Source: Gordonia terrae (GTDB lineage: Bacteria; Actinomycetota; Actinomycetes; Mycobacteriales; Mycobacteriaceae). From it: a stretch of DNA of 64,000 nucleotides. The DNA lies in assembly GCF_001698225.1 (NCBI RefSeq), contig NZ_CP016594.1:1798001-1862000 (forward strand), in the 5' to 3' direction. Each line of letters opens with the position of its first letter. The first letter of the stretch is position 1. A model generated the notes under the pieces. It saw only the letters and a list, made by a program, of their open reading frames with translations. It was not told the origin of the DNA and did not search any database. Shown in pieces: positions 18,140-30,123 of this stretch. The position numbers and the translations under genes were made by a program.

Positions 18140-18949
18140 ATGTCACTGACGTCCTCAGCGGGACCGGCGAACTATCTGGTGTGCGCGAGCCAGCGCAGCG
18201 GCAGCACGCTGCTGGTGGAGTCGCTCGCCGCTACCGGTGTGGCCGGTCGGCCGGAGGAGTTCTTCCAGTACTTTCCCGACTCGTCGCTGGCGCCGCAGCC
18301 GCGGGAATGGTTCGCCGGGGTCGGGGATTCGACCATCCTCGACCTGCTCGATCCACTCGATCCCGGTGTCGTCGACACCCGCGGTTCGTCGACCTGGCGG
18401 TCCGATGTCGGGGTGGCGGGACGCACCCCGAACGGTGTCTGGGGCGGCAAACTCATGTGGAACCAGACACCGCTGCTCATCGCGCGCAGCCGCATCGCGT
18501 CGGGTTCGCTACGCGGAGCGGTCCGCTGGCTCTTCGACGGGGTCGACCCGCTCTACGTGCACGTCTATCGTGATGATGTTGTGCCGCAGGCGGTGTCGAT
18601 GTGGCGCGCCGTGCAGACCCGCGTGTGGCGGCACGACGGTTCCGACGCCGACGAGCACGACGACGCGGTGTATCACGCAGGCGGTATCGCGCACCTTGCC
18701 GGCATCCTCGTCGACCAGGAACGACAGTGGCGCAACTGGTTTGCCGCCGAAGGGATCGAACCGCTGGAGATCGAGTTCCGCGACCTGGTCAACGATCCCA
18801 CGAAGGCGACCGCGCGGGTGCTGGAGAAGATCGGGCAGGACCCGGAGCTGGCGCCCCCGCCGCCGCTGAAGCCACAGTCCAATTCGCGGTCCAAGGAGTG
18901 GGCCCGACGCTATCGAGACGACGCTGAACGGAACGGATACCCACTGTGA
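18140..18949 (+). CDS. stf0: Stf0-type trehalose 2-sulfotransferase
   Basis: A 269-residue sulfotransferase, almost the exact length of mycobacterial Stf0 (267). The PAPS 5'-phosphosulfate loop is SQRSGSTLL (18-26). It is followed by [14 protein letters not shown], the segment that in Stf0 carries the glutamate base and trehalose-contacting residues. [16 protein letters not shown] matches the 3'-phosphate binding segment. Stf0 makes trehalose-2-sulfate, the first step of sulfolipid-1 in M. tuberculosis. I see no Pks2 or PapA genes here, so the final product is unknown. The stop overlaps the cysD start (GTGA), tying the sulfotransferase to PAPS supply. Confidence 0.92.
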   Translation: MSLTSSAGPANYLVCASQRSGSTLLVESLAATGVAGRPEEFFQYFPDSSLAPQPREWFAGVGDSTILDLLDPLDPGVVDTRGSSTWRSDVGVAGRTPNGVWGGKLMWNQTPLLIARSRIASGSLRGAVRWLFDGVDPLYVHVYRDDVVPQAVSMWRAVQTRVWRHDGSDADEHDDAVYHAGGIAHLAGILVDQERQWRNWFAAEGIEPLEIEFRDLVNDPTKATARVLEKIGQDPELAPPPPLKPQSNSRSKEWARRYRDDAERNGYPL

Positions 18950-19929
18950 CCGCTGTAGACGAGGGCTCGCTTCATCGGGCGACCGCCGGCCGGGACCGTC
19001 CCGGCGACGACTTCGACCATGTGACCGCTATCCGGGTGCTGGAGGCCGAGGCGGTCCACATCATCCGCGAGGTCGTCGCCGAACTGGAACGGCCGGTGCT
19101 GCTGTTCTCCGGCGGCAAGGATTCCATCGTCCTGCTCCGGCTGGCCGAGAAGGCTTTTCGGCCCGCGCCGTTGCCCTTCCCGATCATGCACGTCGACACC
19201 GGGCACAATTTCGACGAGGTGATCGAGTTCCGTGACCGTCGGGTCGCGCCGACCGCGGAGAACCCCGAGGGCATCGACCTCATCGTGGCCTCGGTCCAGG
19301 AGTCCATCGACTCGGGACGAGTCGCCGAGTCCACCGACCCGTCGGGTTCGCGGAACCGCCTGCAGACGCGCACCCTGCTCGACGCGCTCGAGAAGGGCGG
19401 ATTCGACGCCGCCTTCGGCGGTGCCCGTCGCGACGAGGAGCGCGCCCGCGCGAAAGAGCGCATCTTCAGCTTCCGCGACGAGTTCGGCCAATGGGATCCC
19501 CGCGCGCAGCGCCCCGAGCCGTGGTCGTTGTACAACGGGCGGATCCGTCGCGGAGAATCGGTCCGAGTGTTCCCGCTCTCGAACTGGACCGAGACCGACA
19601 TCTGGCGCTACATCGAACTCGAGGGCCTCGAACTCCCGTCGATCTACTTCGCCGCCGAGCGCGAGGTGTTCGACCGGGACGGCATCCTGCTCTCGGTCTC
19701 GGAGCATTCTCGCCCCCGCGAGGGCGACGAGGTACGGACCGAGTGGGTGCGGTACCGCACGGTCGGCGATCTCACGATCACCGGCGCCGTCCGGTCCACC
19801 GCGACCACCATCTCCGAGATCATCGCCGAGATCAGTGAATCCACAGTCTCCGAGCGCGGCGAGACCCGTGCCGACGACCGCACGTCCAGTGCCGCCATGG
19901 AAGACCGTAAGCGCGAAGGGTATTTCTGA
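18946..19929 (+). CDS. cysD: CysD, sulfate adenylyltransferase small subunit
   Basis: A 327-residue ATP sulfurylase subunit that makes APS from sulfate and ATP together with the CysN GTPase. The PP-loop SGGKDS is at 55-60. The family pattern [17 protein letters not shown] and the closing RKREGYF are intact. It starts with GTG overlapping the stf0 stop and ends in TGATG overlapping the cysNC start. The placement directly behind a sulfotransferase, rather than in a cysteine-biosynthesis operon, suggests the PAPS is dedicated, at least partly, to sulfation. Confidence 0.97.
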   Translation: MTAVDEGSLHRATAGRDRPGDDFDHVTAIRVLEAEAVHIIREVVAELERPVLLFSGGKDSIVLLRLAEKAFRPAPLPFPIMHVDTGHNFDEVIEFRDRRVAPTAENPEGIDLIVASVQESIDSGRVAESTDPSGSRNRLQTRTLLDALEKGGFDAAFGGARRDEERARAKERIFSFRDEFGQWDPRAQRPEPWSLYNGRIRRGESVRVFPLSNWTETDIWRYIELEGLELPSIYFAAEREVFDRDGILLSVSEHSRPREGDEVRTEWVRYRTVGDLTITGAVRSTATTISEIIAEISESTVSERGETRADDRTSSAAMEDRKREGYF

Positions 19930-21847
19930 TGACTCTCACCTCTCCGCAGCCGGTCGTATCCGGTGGCGACCAGACCGGCACGGCCGCACGGCAATTCCTG
20001 CGCATCGCCACCGCGGGCAGCGTCGATGACGGCAAGTCGACACTGATCGGCCGGATCCTGCACGACACCGGAAGTCTGCCGACCGACCACCTCGCCGCGG
20101 TCACCGACGGCGACGGTGACATCGACCTGGCCGCCCTCTCCGACGGCCTGCGTGCCGAACGCGAGCAGGGCATCACGATCGACGTGGCTTACCGCTTCTT
20201 CTCCACGCCCACACGCAGTTACGTCCTCGCCGACACACCCGGACACGAGCGGTACACCCGCAACATGTTCACCGGGGCGTCCAATGCGCATGTCGCGATC
20301 CTGCTCGTCGACGCGCGGCACGGGTTGCTCCGGCAGACCCGCAGGCACGCGCGGATCGCGACGCTCGTCGGTGTGCCCCACGTGATCGCGGCGGTCAACA
20401 AGATCGACCTCGTCGACTACTCCGAGCACCGTTTCGACGAGATCCGCGCCGATCTCGCCGAACTCGCGGTGCAACTCGGGATCGGGGAGATCCCGGCGAT
20501 CCCGGTGGCCGCCAAGCACGGGGACAACGTCGTGCACCGCTCGTCGAACACCCCGTGGTACCCCGGGGCAACTCTGTTGGAGTACCTCGAGGACGTCGAA
20601 CTGCACGCGCCCGCGCCGGTGACCGAGGAACTGCGCCTCCCGATCCAGTGGGTGTCGCGTCCCAGCGAGTCGAACCGGCGCACCTACACCGGCCGGCTCG
20701 CCTCCGGAACACTGCGCGTCGGTGACGAGATCGTCGTGCTGCCGTCGGGCAGTCGGTCGACCGTGACCGCACTGGACACCCTGGATCCCACGAGAGACGT
20801 TGCGGTGGCACCGCTCTCGGTCGGAATCCAGATCGACGACGACATCGACATCGGCCGCGGCGACATCATCGTCAGCGGCGCACCGGGAGCGCACGTGCCG
20901 GTCCTCGCGCGAGAGATCGACGCACACGTGTGCTGGCTGTCGAACTCGCCGCTGCGCGCCGGTGACCGCGTCGCGCTCAAACACGGTCCGTCGACGGTGC
21001 GTGCGACCGTCCAGTCGCTCGAGCGGCGCCTCGACCCGGACACCCTCATCGAACATGTCGCCCCGGGTGAACTCGTGCTCAACGACATCGGCACCGTCAC
21101 GCTGCGGACGTCGTCGGTGGTGCCGGCGGATCCCTATGCGAGCAACCGGGACACGGGCGCGTTCATCCTCATCGACGAGGCGTCCAACGACACGGTCGGC
21201 GCGGGGACGATCCTCGAACCGCGCGAGGTCGTCCCCGGCAAGGCGACCCGCAACGACATCAAGTGGCATCCGAGTTCGCTGGCCCGGGCCGAACGATGGG
21301 CGCACACCGAACAGCGCGGCGCCACGGTATGGCTCACCGGTCTGCCGGCGTCGGGCAAGTCCACGGTCGCCGTGGCACTCGAACGGGCCGTCGTCAGCCG
21401 CGGTCGCGTCGCCTATCTGCTCGACGGCGACAACATCCGGCACGGGATCTCCGACGACCTCGGCTTCTCGGCCGGTGACCGCGCGGAGAACATCCGGCGC
21501 GTCGGACACGTCGCCCGACTCTTCGCCGACGCGGGGGTCATCGCCATCGCGTCGATGGTCTCGCCGTTGCGCTCGGATCGTGAGATCGCCCGCGAACTCC
21601 ACCGTGCCGCCGACCTCGACTTCATCGAGGTCCACGTGTCCACACCGGTCACCGAGTGCGAACGCCGCGACCCCAAGGGGCTCTACGAGCGTGCCCGTCG
21701 CGGCGAACTGCGCGGGCTCACCGGCATCGACGCGCCCTACGAGAGTCCCGAGAACCCCGATCTGCGATTCGACACCACCGGCGCGGACATCGACCGGCTG
21801 GCGTCGCTGATCCTCGGCGCCCTGATGGATCGCGGCATCATGGCGGG

Positions 21848-21851
<4 letters not shown>
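19929..21851 (+). CDS. cysNC: CysNC, fused sulfate adenylyltransferase GTPase and APS kinase
   Basis: A 640-residue fusion. The first 440 residues are the CysN GTPase, with G1 loop AGSVDDGKST (29-38), DTPGHE (102-107) and NKID, followed by beta-barrel domains. The last 175 residues are APS kinase (CysC), with Walker A GLPASGKST starting near 472 and DGDNIRHG. Together with CysD it converts sulfate to PAPS. The same fusion occurs in mycobacteria and in rhizobial NodQ. The start ATG shares a base with the cysD stop. The stop overlaps the next start by 4 bases. Confidence 0.97.
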
Positions 21852-22807
<956 letters not shown>

Positions 22808-22865
22808 GTCACCAGACTGTGTGTTGATCTTCGGGCGACCCGATCGGTTGTGCGATCGTGGTCCA

Positions 22866-22883
22866 CCGGGCGGTTCCGCCCGG
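22866..22883. terminator. Short GC-rich hairpin between the FGE gene and lpqU
   Basis: Perfect inverted repeat CCGGGCGG-TT-CCGCCCGG, 59 bases after the FGE stop and 37 bases before lpqU. No T-run follows. It could terminate the sulfation operon or sit in the lpqU leader. Confidence 0.35.
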
Positions 22884-22919
22884 GAAAGCACCCCCGACCG
22901 GGACAGGAGTAGGGCAGGA

Positions 22920-23708
22920 ATGCGTGTGGTGGGCCGGGATGCGTCGCGTCGGGAATCGAGGCGGCGGCTCTCGTGGAAGAACGGCCTCGTGGCCTCGACC
23001 GTGGCGGTCGCGTCGTCGGTGTTGCTGGCCGGGTGCATCGATCTGCCGTCGCTGAGCAGACCGGACATCCCGGAGGGCATCCCGCCGGGCGCGGGCGTTC
23101 CGCAGCCGTACATCGACATCAACGCGCCCGGACGGACCGCGAACAAGATGCACGACTGGGCGGTGCCGATCTCGGAGTCCACCGGCATCCCGATCATCTC
23201 GTTGCAGGCATACGGCAACGCCGCCGAGATCCAACGGCAGCAGCACCCCGAATGCGGCATCGCCTGGACGACGCTGGCCGGTATCGCCGGCGTGGAGAGC
23301 AAGCACGGCCAGTACCGGGGGTCGGAGGTGGCCGAGAACGGGGACGTCAGCCCACCCATCCGCGGCGCGAAACTCGACGGCACCCGCGGGAACATGGAGA
23401 TCCGCGACACCGACGGCGGCGAGCTCGACGGGGACCCCACCCACGATCGCGCGATGGGGCCGTTCCAGTTCATCCCCGAGACATGGAAGCGATACGGAGT
23501 CGACGCCAGTGGCGACGGCGTCCCCGACCCGGACAACATCGACGACGCCGCCTTGTCGGCGGCCCGCTATCTCTGTGTCTCCTCCGGCAACGACATGACG
23601 AATCCGGAGGGGTGGGAGAAGGCCGTCCGGACCTACAACAACTCGATGGCCTACGTCCTCGACGTGCGCGATCACGCGAACGCCTACTCGATCAACGTCC
23701 GCTTCTGA
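22920..23708 (+). CDS. lpqU: LpqU-like lytic transglycosylase lipoprotein
   Basis: A 262-residue exported protein. The signal carries a lipobox (SSVLLAGC) and is followed by a proline-rich linker. An SLT_2-type soluble lytic transglycosylase domain follows; E126 in IAGVESKHG is the likely catalytic acid, with AMGPFQFIPETWKRYGVD and AARYL...NNSMAYV downstream. It would cleave peptidoglycan glycan strands at the cell surface. Its position just before eno matches Rv1022 of M. tuberculosis. The ATG at 22920 has AGGAG at -16 and GGCAGGA at -8. Confidence 0.9.
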   Translation: MRVVGRDASRRESRRRLSWKNGLVASTVAVASSVLLAGCIDLPSLSRPDIPEGIPPGAGVPQPYIDINAPGRTANKMHDWAVPISESTGIPIISLQAYGNAAEIQRQQHPECGIAWTTLAGIAGVESKHGQYRGSEVAENGDVSPPIRGAKLDGTRGNMEIRDTDGGELDGDPTHDRAMGPFQFIPETWKRYGVDASGDGVPDPDNIDDAALSAARYLCVSSGNDMTNPEGWEKAVRTYNNSMAYVLDVRDHANAYSINVRF

Positions 23709-25175
<1,467 letters not shown>

Positions 25176-25187
25176 TTAGCTGTCTGC

Positions 25188-25877
25188 ATGGCTTCGCAGC
25201 GACGTCACCGCGGTGACGGGCGTCAGCGTGGGCGCGATCGTCGGGTAGACGCGCGCTCACGCGAACGCGCCCGTCGCACGCGGCGGCACGCTCGCCCGAC
25301 CCAGCCCGTGTCGTCCGACGACATGGTCGAGGCCGTCGAGCAGGAGGTCCACGCCGACCCTGCCCCGCCGACTGCCGACGACGCCTTGGATGCCGACACC
25401 TCGGACGCCGGCACCCCTCGTGTCGCGCGGGAGCGTTCGCCGCGGAACCGGCGCCGCCCCGCCCGCAACGGACTCGGTGCTCGCCTGCGGGAAATCGCGA
25501 TGACCCCCGCGAGCCTCGCGACACTCGTGATCACCGTCGTCGTGGTGTGCGTCGTGGCGTTGACCCTGGCGATGCCGCTGCGGACGTACTTCAGCCAGCG
25601 GTCGGAGTTCCGTCAGCTGACCGCGTCGAACGAACAGTTGCGACGCGAGGTCGCGGACTACCAGCAGAAGGTCAACGAGCAGAACGATCCCGCCTACATC
25701 GAGGCCCAGGCGCGGACACGTCTGCAGTTCGTCAAACCAGGAGAGATCCCGCTCGTGATGTTGTTCCCCGCCGACGAGGCGCGGCGCGAGGCCGCCGAAC
25801 GTGCCGAGGAGCGTGCTCGCGCACCGTGGTACGGAAATCTCTGGGACACCTTGTCGACCCCACCCGGCGTGCAGTGA
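25188..25877 (+). CDS. FtsB/DivIC-family septum formation initiator
   Basis: A 229-residue bitopic membrane protein. It has a long arginine-rich, disordered cytoplasmic N-terminus (1-105), one transmembrane helix at about 109-130, an extracytoplasmic coiled coil (136-165) and the DivIC/FtsB signature DPAYIEAQARTRLQFVKPGE (167-186). The family scaffolds the FtsQLB divisome complex. M. tuberculosis Rv1024 occupies the same place after eno. Only 12 bases separate it from eno, so co-transcription is likely. Confidence 0.88.
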   Translation: MASQRRHRGDGRQRGRDRRVDARSRERARRTRRHARPTQPVSSDDMVEAVEQEVHADPAPPTADDALDADTSDAGTPRVARERSPRNRRRPARNGLGARLREIAMTPASLATLVITVVVVCVVALTLAMPLRTYFSQRSEFRQLTASNEQLRREVADYQQKVNEQNDPAYIEAQARTRLQFVKPGEIPLVMLFPADEARREAAERAEERARAPWYGNLWDTLSTPPGVQ

Positions 25878-25887
25878 GCATCTCCGC

Positions 25888-26424
25888 GTGACCAATCCTC
25901 ACCCCGACGTCTCCGCGGAGGACCTCGCGACGGTGGCCGCCCAGCTCGGGCGCGAGCCGCGGGGGGTCCTCGAGATCAGCTATCGCACACCCGACGGCAG
26001 GCCCGCCGTGGTGAAGACCGCGCCCCGGCTGCCCGACGGCACGCCGTTCCCGACCCTGTACTACCTGACCGATCCGCGTCTGACCGCCGAGGCCAGCCGC
26101 CAGGAGTCGGCCGGTGTGATGAAGGAGATGACCGCGCGCCTGCACGACGACGCGGAGCTCGCCGCCGCATACCGGAGTGCGCACGAGGACTACCTCGCCG
26201 AACGCGACGCGATCGAGCCGCTCGGGACCGACTTCACCGGCGGGGGCATGCCGGATCGGGTGAAGTGCCTCCACGTCCTGATCGCGCACTCACTGGCCAA
26301 GGGCCCGGGGCTGAACCCGTTCGGCGACGAGGCGGTGGCGCTCGCAGCCGCGAACGGGTTGCGCGGCACCGCGATCCCGGCCGACTGGCCCGAGCCGGCC
26401 GACCCCGCAGGGGACGGCGGGTGA
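25888..26424 (+). CDS. DUF501 family protein
   Basis: A 178-residue conserved actinobacterial protein of unknown function, equivalent in position to Rv1025. It has the family features VAAQLGREPRGVLEISYR, FPTLYYLTDPRLTAEASRQES and the motif DRVKCLHVLIAHSLAKGPGLNPFGDEAV, rich in Cys and His residues that could bind metal. GTG at 25888 is the first start after the divIC stop; the open frame extends upstream into that gene. It overlaps ppx by 4 bases. Confidence 0.85.
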   Translation: MTNPHPDVSAEDLATVAAQLGREPRGVLEISYRTPDGRPAVVKTAPRLPDGTPFPTLYYLTDPRLTAEASRQESAGVMKEMTARLHDDAELAAAYRSAHEDYLAERDAIEPLGTDFTGGGMPDRVKCLHVLIAHSLAKGPGLNPFGDEAVALAAANGLRGTAIPADWPEPADPAGDGG

Positions 26425-27368
26425 GCGTCGTCGGCGCCGTGGACTGCGGCACCAACTCGATCCGATTGCTGGTGGCGAAGCCGGGACCGGACGGGACTCT
26501 GATCGATCTCCATCGTGAGATGCGGGTCGTCCGACTGGGTTACGGCGTGGACGCGACCGGGATGTTCGCCGCCGAGTCGATCGAACGGACGCGGGTCGCA
26601 CTGAGTGACTACGTCGACACGATGGAATCGCTCGGCGTCGAGCGGGTACGGATGGTCGCGACGTCGGCGACCCGCGATGCGTCGAACCGCGACGAGTTCT
26701 TCGCGATGACCGCCGATCTGCTCGGCTGCGTGTCCACGGGCGCCATCGCCGAGGTCATCACCGGTGACGAGGAAGCGCGGCTGTCGTTCCGCGGCGCCGT
26801 CGGCGAATTGGATTCGGCAGCTGGGCCTTTCGTGGTCACCGATCTCGGTGGCGGCTCGACGGAGGTGGTGCTCGGCGATGCCGACGGAGTGACCGCGGCG
26901 CACTCGGCCGACATCGGATGTGTCCGTCTGACCGAGCGGGCGCTGCCCTCCGATCCGCCGACTCCCGAGGAGTTGGCGGAGGCGACCGAATTCGCGCGCA
27001 CACGTCTGGCCGAGGCCTTCGCCGCGGTACCGGTGGAGTCGGCGCGCACGTGGGTCGGCGTCGCCGGAACGATGACGACGCTGGCCGCGCTCGGCGCCGG
27101 CCTCCCCGAATACGACTCCGACAAGATCCACCTGTCGAGGATCTCGCTGCCCGAACTCGATCGGGTCTGCCGGAACCTGATCGGGATGACACGCGCCGAC
27201 CGCGCAGCGTTGGGGCCGATGCACCCCGGCCGCGTCGACGTGATCGGCGGGGGTGCTCTGGTGACCCTCGAGCTCGCGAGAGTGCTGTCCGCGCGGGCCG
27301 GCATCACCGAACTGGTCGTGAGCGAGCACGACATCCTCGACGGGATCGCGATGGGAATCCTCGACTGA
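26421..27368 (+). CDS. Ppx/GppA-family exopolyphosphatase
   Basis: A 315-residue member of the ASKHA phosphotransferase superfamily. Phosphate-loop motifs are seen at the N-terminus (AVDCGTNSIRLLV, 6-18) and middle (VVTDLGGGSTEVV). IGGGALVTLEL comes near the end, before EHDILDGIAMGIL. The length fits the short mycobacterial type (Rv1026, Ppx2), which lacks the C-terminal HD domain. Members hydrolyse polyphosphate or pppGpp; which activity dominates here is unknown. It is coupled to DUF501 by GTGA. Confidence 0.88.
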   Translation: MSVVGAVDCGTNSIRLLVAKPGPDGTLIDLHREMRVVRLGYGVDATGMFAAESIERTRVALSDYVDTMESLGVERVRMVATSATRDASNRDEFFAMTADLLGCVSTGAIAEVITGDEEARLSFRGAVGELDSAAGPFVVTDLGGGSTEVVLGDADGVTAAHSADIGCVRLTERALPSDPPTPEELAEATEFARTRLAEAFAAVPVESARTWVGVAGTMTTLAALGAGLPEYDSDKIHLSRISLPELDRVCRNLIGMTRADRAALGPMHPGRVDVIGGGALVTLELARVLSARAGITELVVSEHDILDGIAMGILD

Positions 27369-27398
27369 GTACCCGGCAACCCGGTTACCATGCGACAC

Positions 27399-27575
27399 AT
27401 GGCATATAACCTGCGTTGCCCCTGTGGCGAGTCCATCACGGCTCTCGAGACCGACTTCGTGCCGGCTGTCCAGGCCCACCTCGCGGCCGAACACCCCGGT
27501 CGCGACTACAGCGAGACCGAGATCATGATGATGGCCATGACGGTTCCGGACCGCTCGGTGAAGTCGGACGGCTGA
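27399..27575 (+). CDS. Small DUF1059-like protein
   Basis: A 58-residue protein beginning MAYNLRCPCGESI and containing VQAHLAAEHPGRDYSETEIM, the typical DUF1059 pattern: one CxC/G knuckle and one HLAAEH helix that together could bind zinc. An ATG 9 bases earlier is in frame, but the family normally starts at MAY. It ends 23 bases before a strong bidirectional terminator. Function unknown. Confidence 0.7.
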   Translation: MAYNLRCPCGESITALETDFVPAVQAHLAAEHPGRDYSETEIMMMAMTVPDRSVKSDG

Positions 27576-27598
27576 ACAGGCCACCTGAAACGACGAAC

Positions 27599-27635
27599 GG
27601 CCGTGCCCACCACCTCGCGGGTGGTGGGCACGGCC
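27599..27635. terminator. Strong bidirectional terminator hairpin
   Basis: A perfect 16-bp inverted repeat (GGCCGTGCCCACCACC and its complement) with a 5-base loop lies between the convergent DUF1059 and DUF4395 genes. There is no U-tract, as is common in high-GC actinobacteria. Confidence 0.85.
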
Positions 27636-27653
27636 ATTGGTGATGAATGGGCG

Positions 27654-28151
27654 CTAGACGGCGGCCGGATTGCGGAGCGAGATGTTGTTGCACGCCTCGC
27701 AGACGGACTCGGGGATGACGCCGCGGCGCTGCAGGAATCCGAAGATGGTGCATCCCAGGCAGAAGCCGAAGACGGCCTCGAGGGTCGCGGCTGCGATCAG
27801 GACGCCCGTGGTGATCTGAGCGGCCAACCCGTAGCCGAGCAGGCTCAGCACGAATGCGGTGGCGCTGACGACGAGTCCGATGGTCTGTGCGAACCGTTTG
27901 GGCGGCCCCGGTACCAGTTTCTCCTTACGGATGACCTTGGGCACGAGCACGCGCACCGAGAGCTGTCCGAATGGCGAGAGGGTGGGCCCCGACGCCACGC
28001 GCAGGACGAATCCGAGGGCCAGGATTCCGTACAGCACGGGGGTGTCAACCGCGACCGCGACGATGGCGAGGACGACGACGAGACCCGCGGTGGACCGCGC
28101 GGCATAGTCGTTGACCGGGTTCGGGAACGTGAGTACAGAGCGCACCGACAT
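27654..28151 (-). CDS. DUF4395 membrane protein
   Basis: A 165-residue membrane protein with about four hydrophobic segments (STAGLVVVLAIVAVAV, VLYGILALGFVLRV, FAQTIGLVVSATAFVLSLLGYGLA, ITTGVLIAAATLEAVFGFCLGC). The DUF4395 hallmarks are PNPVNDYAARSTAG at the N-terminus and GFCLGCTIF near the C-terminus, with further Cys in ESVCEACN. These cysteines and the frequent thioredoxin or rhodanese neighbours of the family suggest a thiol role, though no such partner is adjacent here. ATG 28149-28151 follows GGAGG. Confidence 0.8.
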   Translation of the reverse strand: MSVRSVLTFPNPVNDYAARSTAGLVVVLAIVAVAVDTPVLYGILALGFVLRVASGPTLSPFGQLSVRVLVPKVIRKEKLVPGPPKRFAQTIGLVVSATAFVLSLLGYGLAAQITTGVLIAAATLEAVFGFCLGCTIFGFLQRRGVIPESVCEACNNISLRNPAAV

Positions 28152-28253
28152 CGGGCGACAACCTCCGGAAGAGCAGGGACAACCGCCGACCAAGGTACGT
28201 GCGGTCGTCGCTGCGGGCAACGATTGTGCCCAGGGTGATCCGATCAGCCGGGG

Positions 28254-28742
28254 TCAGGACCCCGCGGTCGGATCCATCCGCGGCTCCGAGGCCGCGACAT
28301 CGCGCGGATCGTCGACGTCCGGTTCGTCCTTGTCGGTCTCACCGCCGTCGGAGGCGAGTTCGGCCTCCCGTGAGATTTCACCCTCCTGATCGATCCCGGC
28401 CTGCTCGCCGACGTCGATGCGGTCGGGGAGTTCGTCCATGTCCACTCCGGTCACCTCTCTCGCCTGTTCGGATTCGGCATACGGATCCGTCGGGTCGACC
28501 TCGGTCGATGCGTCCGCGAACTCGGCATCGATGATGCCGAAGGTCTCGTCCGACCGCTCGTCGGCCTTGGCCTTGCGGGCGGCCTCGCGCATCTCGAACC
28601 CGTCGGTCACGATCTCACCGATCTCGCGGGTCACGCCTGCTACGGCGCCGGTGATGATCGTTGCGATCCGGCCGACGTGCGTGGCCGTGGACTCGATCAA
28701 TTCCTGGAACAGATCCTTGTTGCGTTCGATGCTGTCGACCAT
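28254..28742 (-). CDS. Uncharacterised acidic coiled protein
   Basis: A 162-residue protein I do not recognise. Residues 1-60 (DSIERNKDLFQELIESTATHVGRIATIITGAVAGVTREIGEIVTDGFEMREA) look like a long amphipathic helix with a glycine/alanine centre, resembling phasin-like or membrane-surface helices. The remaining 100 residues are very acidic and probably disordered. No signal peptide is seen. The stop codon sits inside a CGGGGTC-AG-GACCCCG hairpin (28249-28264) that may end transcription. The start follows AGGGGGA. The desaturase terminator lies 47 bases upstream. Confidence 0.6.
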   Translation of the reverse strand: MVDSIERNKDLFQELIESTATHVGRIATIITGAVAGVTREIGEIVTDGFEMREAARKAKADERSDETFGIIDAEFADASTEVDPTDPYAESEQAREVTGVDMDELPDRIDVGEQAGIDQEGEISREAELASDGGETDKDEPDVDDPRDVAASEPRMDPTAGS

Positions 28743-28788
28743 CGCTGTGGGAATCCCCCTGGAGGAGTTGGTTGCGGCACAAAGCCTC

Positions 28789-28828
28789 GATCGGTGTGTC
28801 CCGAGGCTACCCCCGGGACACACCGATC
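28789..28828 (-). terminator. Terminator of the desaturase operon
   Basis: A perfect 15-bp inverted repeat (GATCGGTGTGTCCCG with its complement, 28789-28803 and 28814-28828) around a 10-base loop begins 9 bases after the desaturase stop codon. Confidence 0.8.
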
Positions 28829-28836
28829 AAACAGCC

Positions 28837-30051
28837 TCAGGCGACCGACGCGGGCTTCTCGCGCTCGACGATCACCGTCAGATCATCGTCGTCGCGGGTC
28901 ATCCAGTTGGGCAGCGACAGCTTGGCGATCTTCTTCCAGGTCGACGCGAGCTGGTGGCTCAGGGACCCGGTGTTGTAGGGCAGCCCGTAGCGCTCGCAGA
29001 TCTCCTGGACCTCTGCGGACATCTCGGGGTAGCGGCTGGCCGGGATGTCGGGGAACAGGTGGTGCTCGATCTGGTGGGACAGGTTGCCGCTCATGATGTG
29101 GAACAGCGGACTCCCGGTGATGTTCGCCGAACCGAGCATCTGCCGCAGGTACCACTGGCCGCGCGTCTCGTTCTGGCATTCCTCGGACGTGAATGTCTGG
29201 GCGCCGGTCGGGAAGTGGCCGCAGAAGATGATCGAGTAGGTCCAGACGTTGCGCACGAGGTTCGCGGTCGCGTTACCGATGAGGGTCGGGACGAACAACG
29301 GGCCGGTGAGCGCCGGGAACACCACGTAGTCCTTCAGGACCTGGCGACCGGCCTTGCGCCACATGCCTTTCACGAGGCCCTTGATGTCGCTCCACTTGCG
29401 CTTGCCGGTGATGACGTTCTCGGCTTCGAGGTCGTGCAGCATGACGCCCCACTCGAACAGCAGCATCAGTGCGGTCGCGTACCCGAGGTTCCCCAGGTAG
29501 TAGGGGTTCCACTTCTGATCGCGGGCCATGCGCAGGATGCCGTAGCCGATGTCGCGGTCCTCACCGAGGATGTTGGTGAAGGTGTGGTGCAGGTAGTTGT
29601 GACTGTGCTTCCACTGGTCGGCCGGACAGACGGTGTCCCACTCGAATTCGCGGGAGTTGTAGGTGTCCTCGCGCATCCAGTCGTACTGGCCGTGCATGAC
29701 GTTGTGGCCGATCTCCATGTTGTCGAGGATCTTCGACACGGAGAGCGCGCCGACCGCGGCGATCCAGGCCGGCGGGAAGAACCCGAGATACATGAGTGCG
29801 CGCCCGCCGATCTCGAAGCCGCGCTGGGCGCGGATCACCGAGTACAGGTAGTCGCGGTCTTTCTGGCCGAGGTCGGCGACGATGCGGGCACGCAGGGCGT
29901 CGAGGTCCTTCCCGAGCGCTTCGACCTGCTCGTAGGACAGCACGACGGTGTTCGGGTCGTTCGCGACGGTGTCGTCGGCGCCGACTCGGTGCAGCGCGGG
30001 CAGGTTGTCGCCGATGGTGGTCTCGAGGTCACGGCTGATGTCGATGGTCAT
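28837..30051 (-). CDS. Membrane fatty-acyl desaturase, DesA3-like
   Basis: A 404-residue integral membrane desaturase. The three histidine boxes that hold the di-iron site are intact: HNVMH (near 115), HNYLHH (near 149) and HQIEHH (near 323). The HQIEHH form marks acyl-CoA/acyl-lipid desaturases such as mycobacterial DesA3 (stearoyl-CoA delta-9, making oleate). There is no fused cytochrome b5; electrons should come from the reductase encoded just upstream. A strong AAGGAGG precedes the ATG. The pair matches Rv3229c-Rv3230c in M. tuberculosis. Confidence 0.9.
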   Translation of the reverse strand: MTIDISRDLETTIGDNLPALHRVGADDTVANDPNTVVLSYEQVEALGKDLDALRARIVADLGQKDRDYLYSVIRAQRGFEIGGRALMYLGFFPPAWIAAVGALSVSKILDNMEIGHNVMHGQYDWMREDTYNSREFEWDTVCPADQWKHSHNYLHHTFTNILGEDRDIGYGILRMARDQKWNPYYLGNLGYATALMLLFEWGVMLHDLEAENVITGKRKWSDIKGLVKGMWRKAGRQVLKDYVVFPALTGPLFVPTLIGNATANLVRNVWTYSIIFCGHFPTGAQTFTSEECQNETRGQWYLRQMLGSANITGSPLFHIMSGNLSHQIEHHLFPDIPASRYPEMSAEVQEICERYGLPYNTGSLSHQLASTWKKIAKLSLPNWMTRDDDDLTVIVEREKPASVA

Positions 30052-30123
30052 GGCAATGCCTCCTTCTGGGAGAGGAGATGTGGCTGGGGAGGGTGGATCT
30101 GTGGGGGTGTCAGCTCGCGGACA

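Noticed and set aside
22808..22919. c-di-AMP (ydaO-type) riboswitch before the lytic transglycosylase gene
   Set aside because: Such riboswitches precede some actinobacterial wall-lytic genes, but the 112-base gap is too short and I could not find the conserved core.
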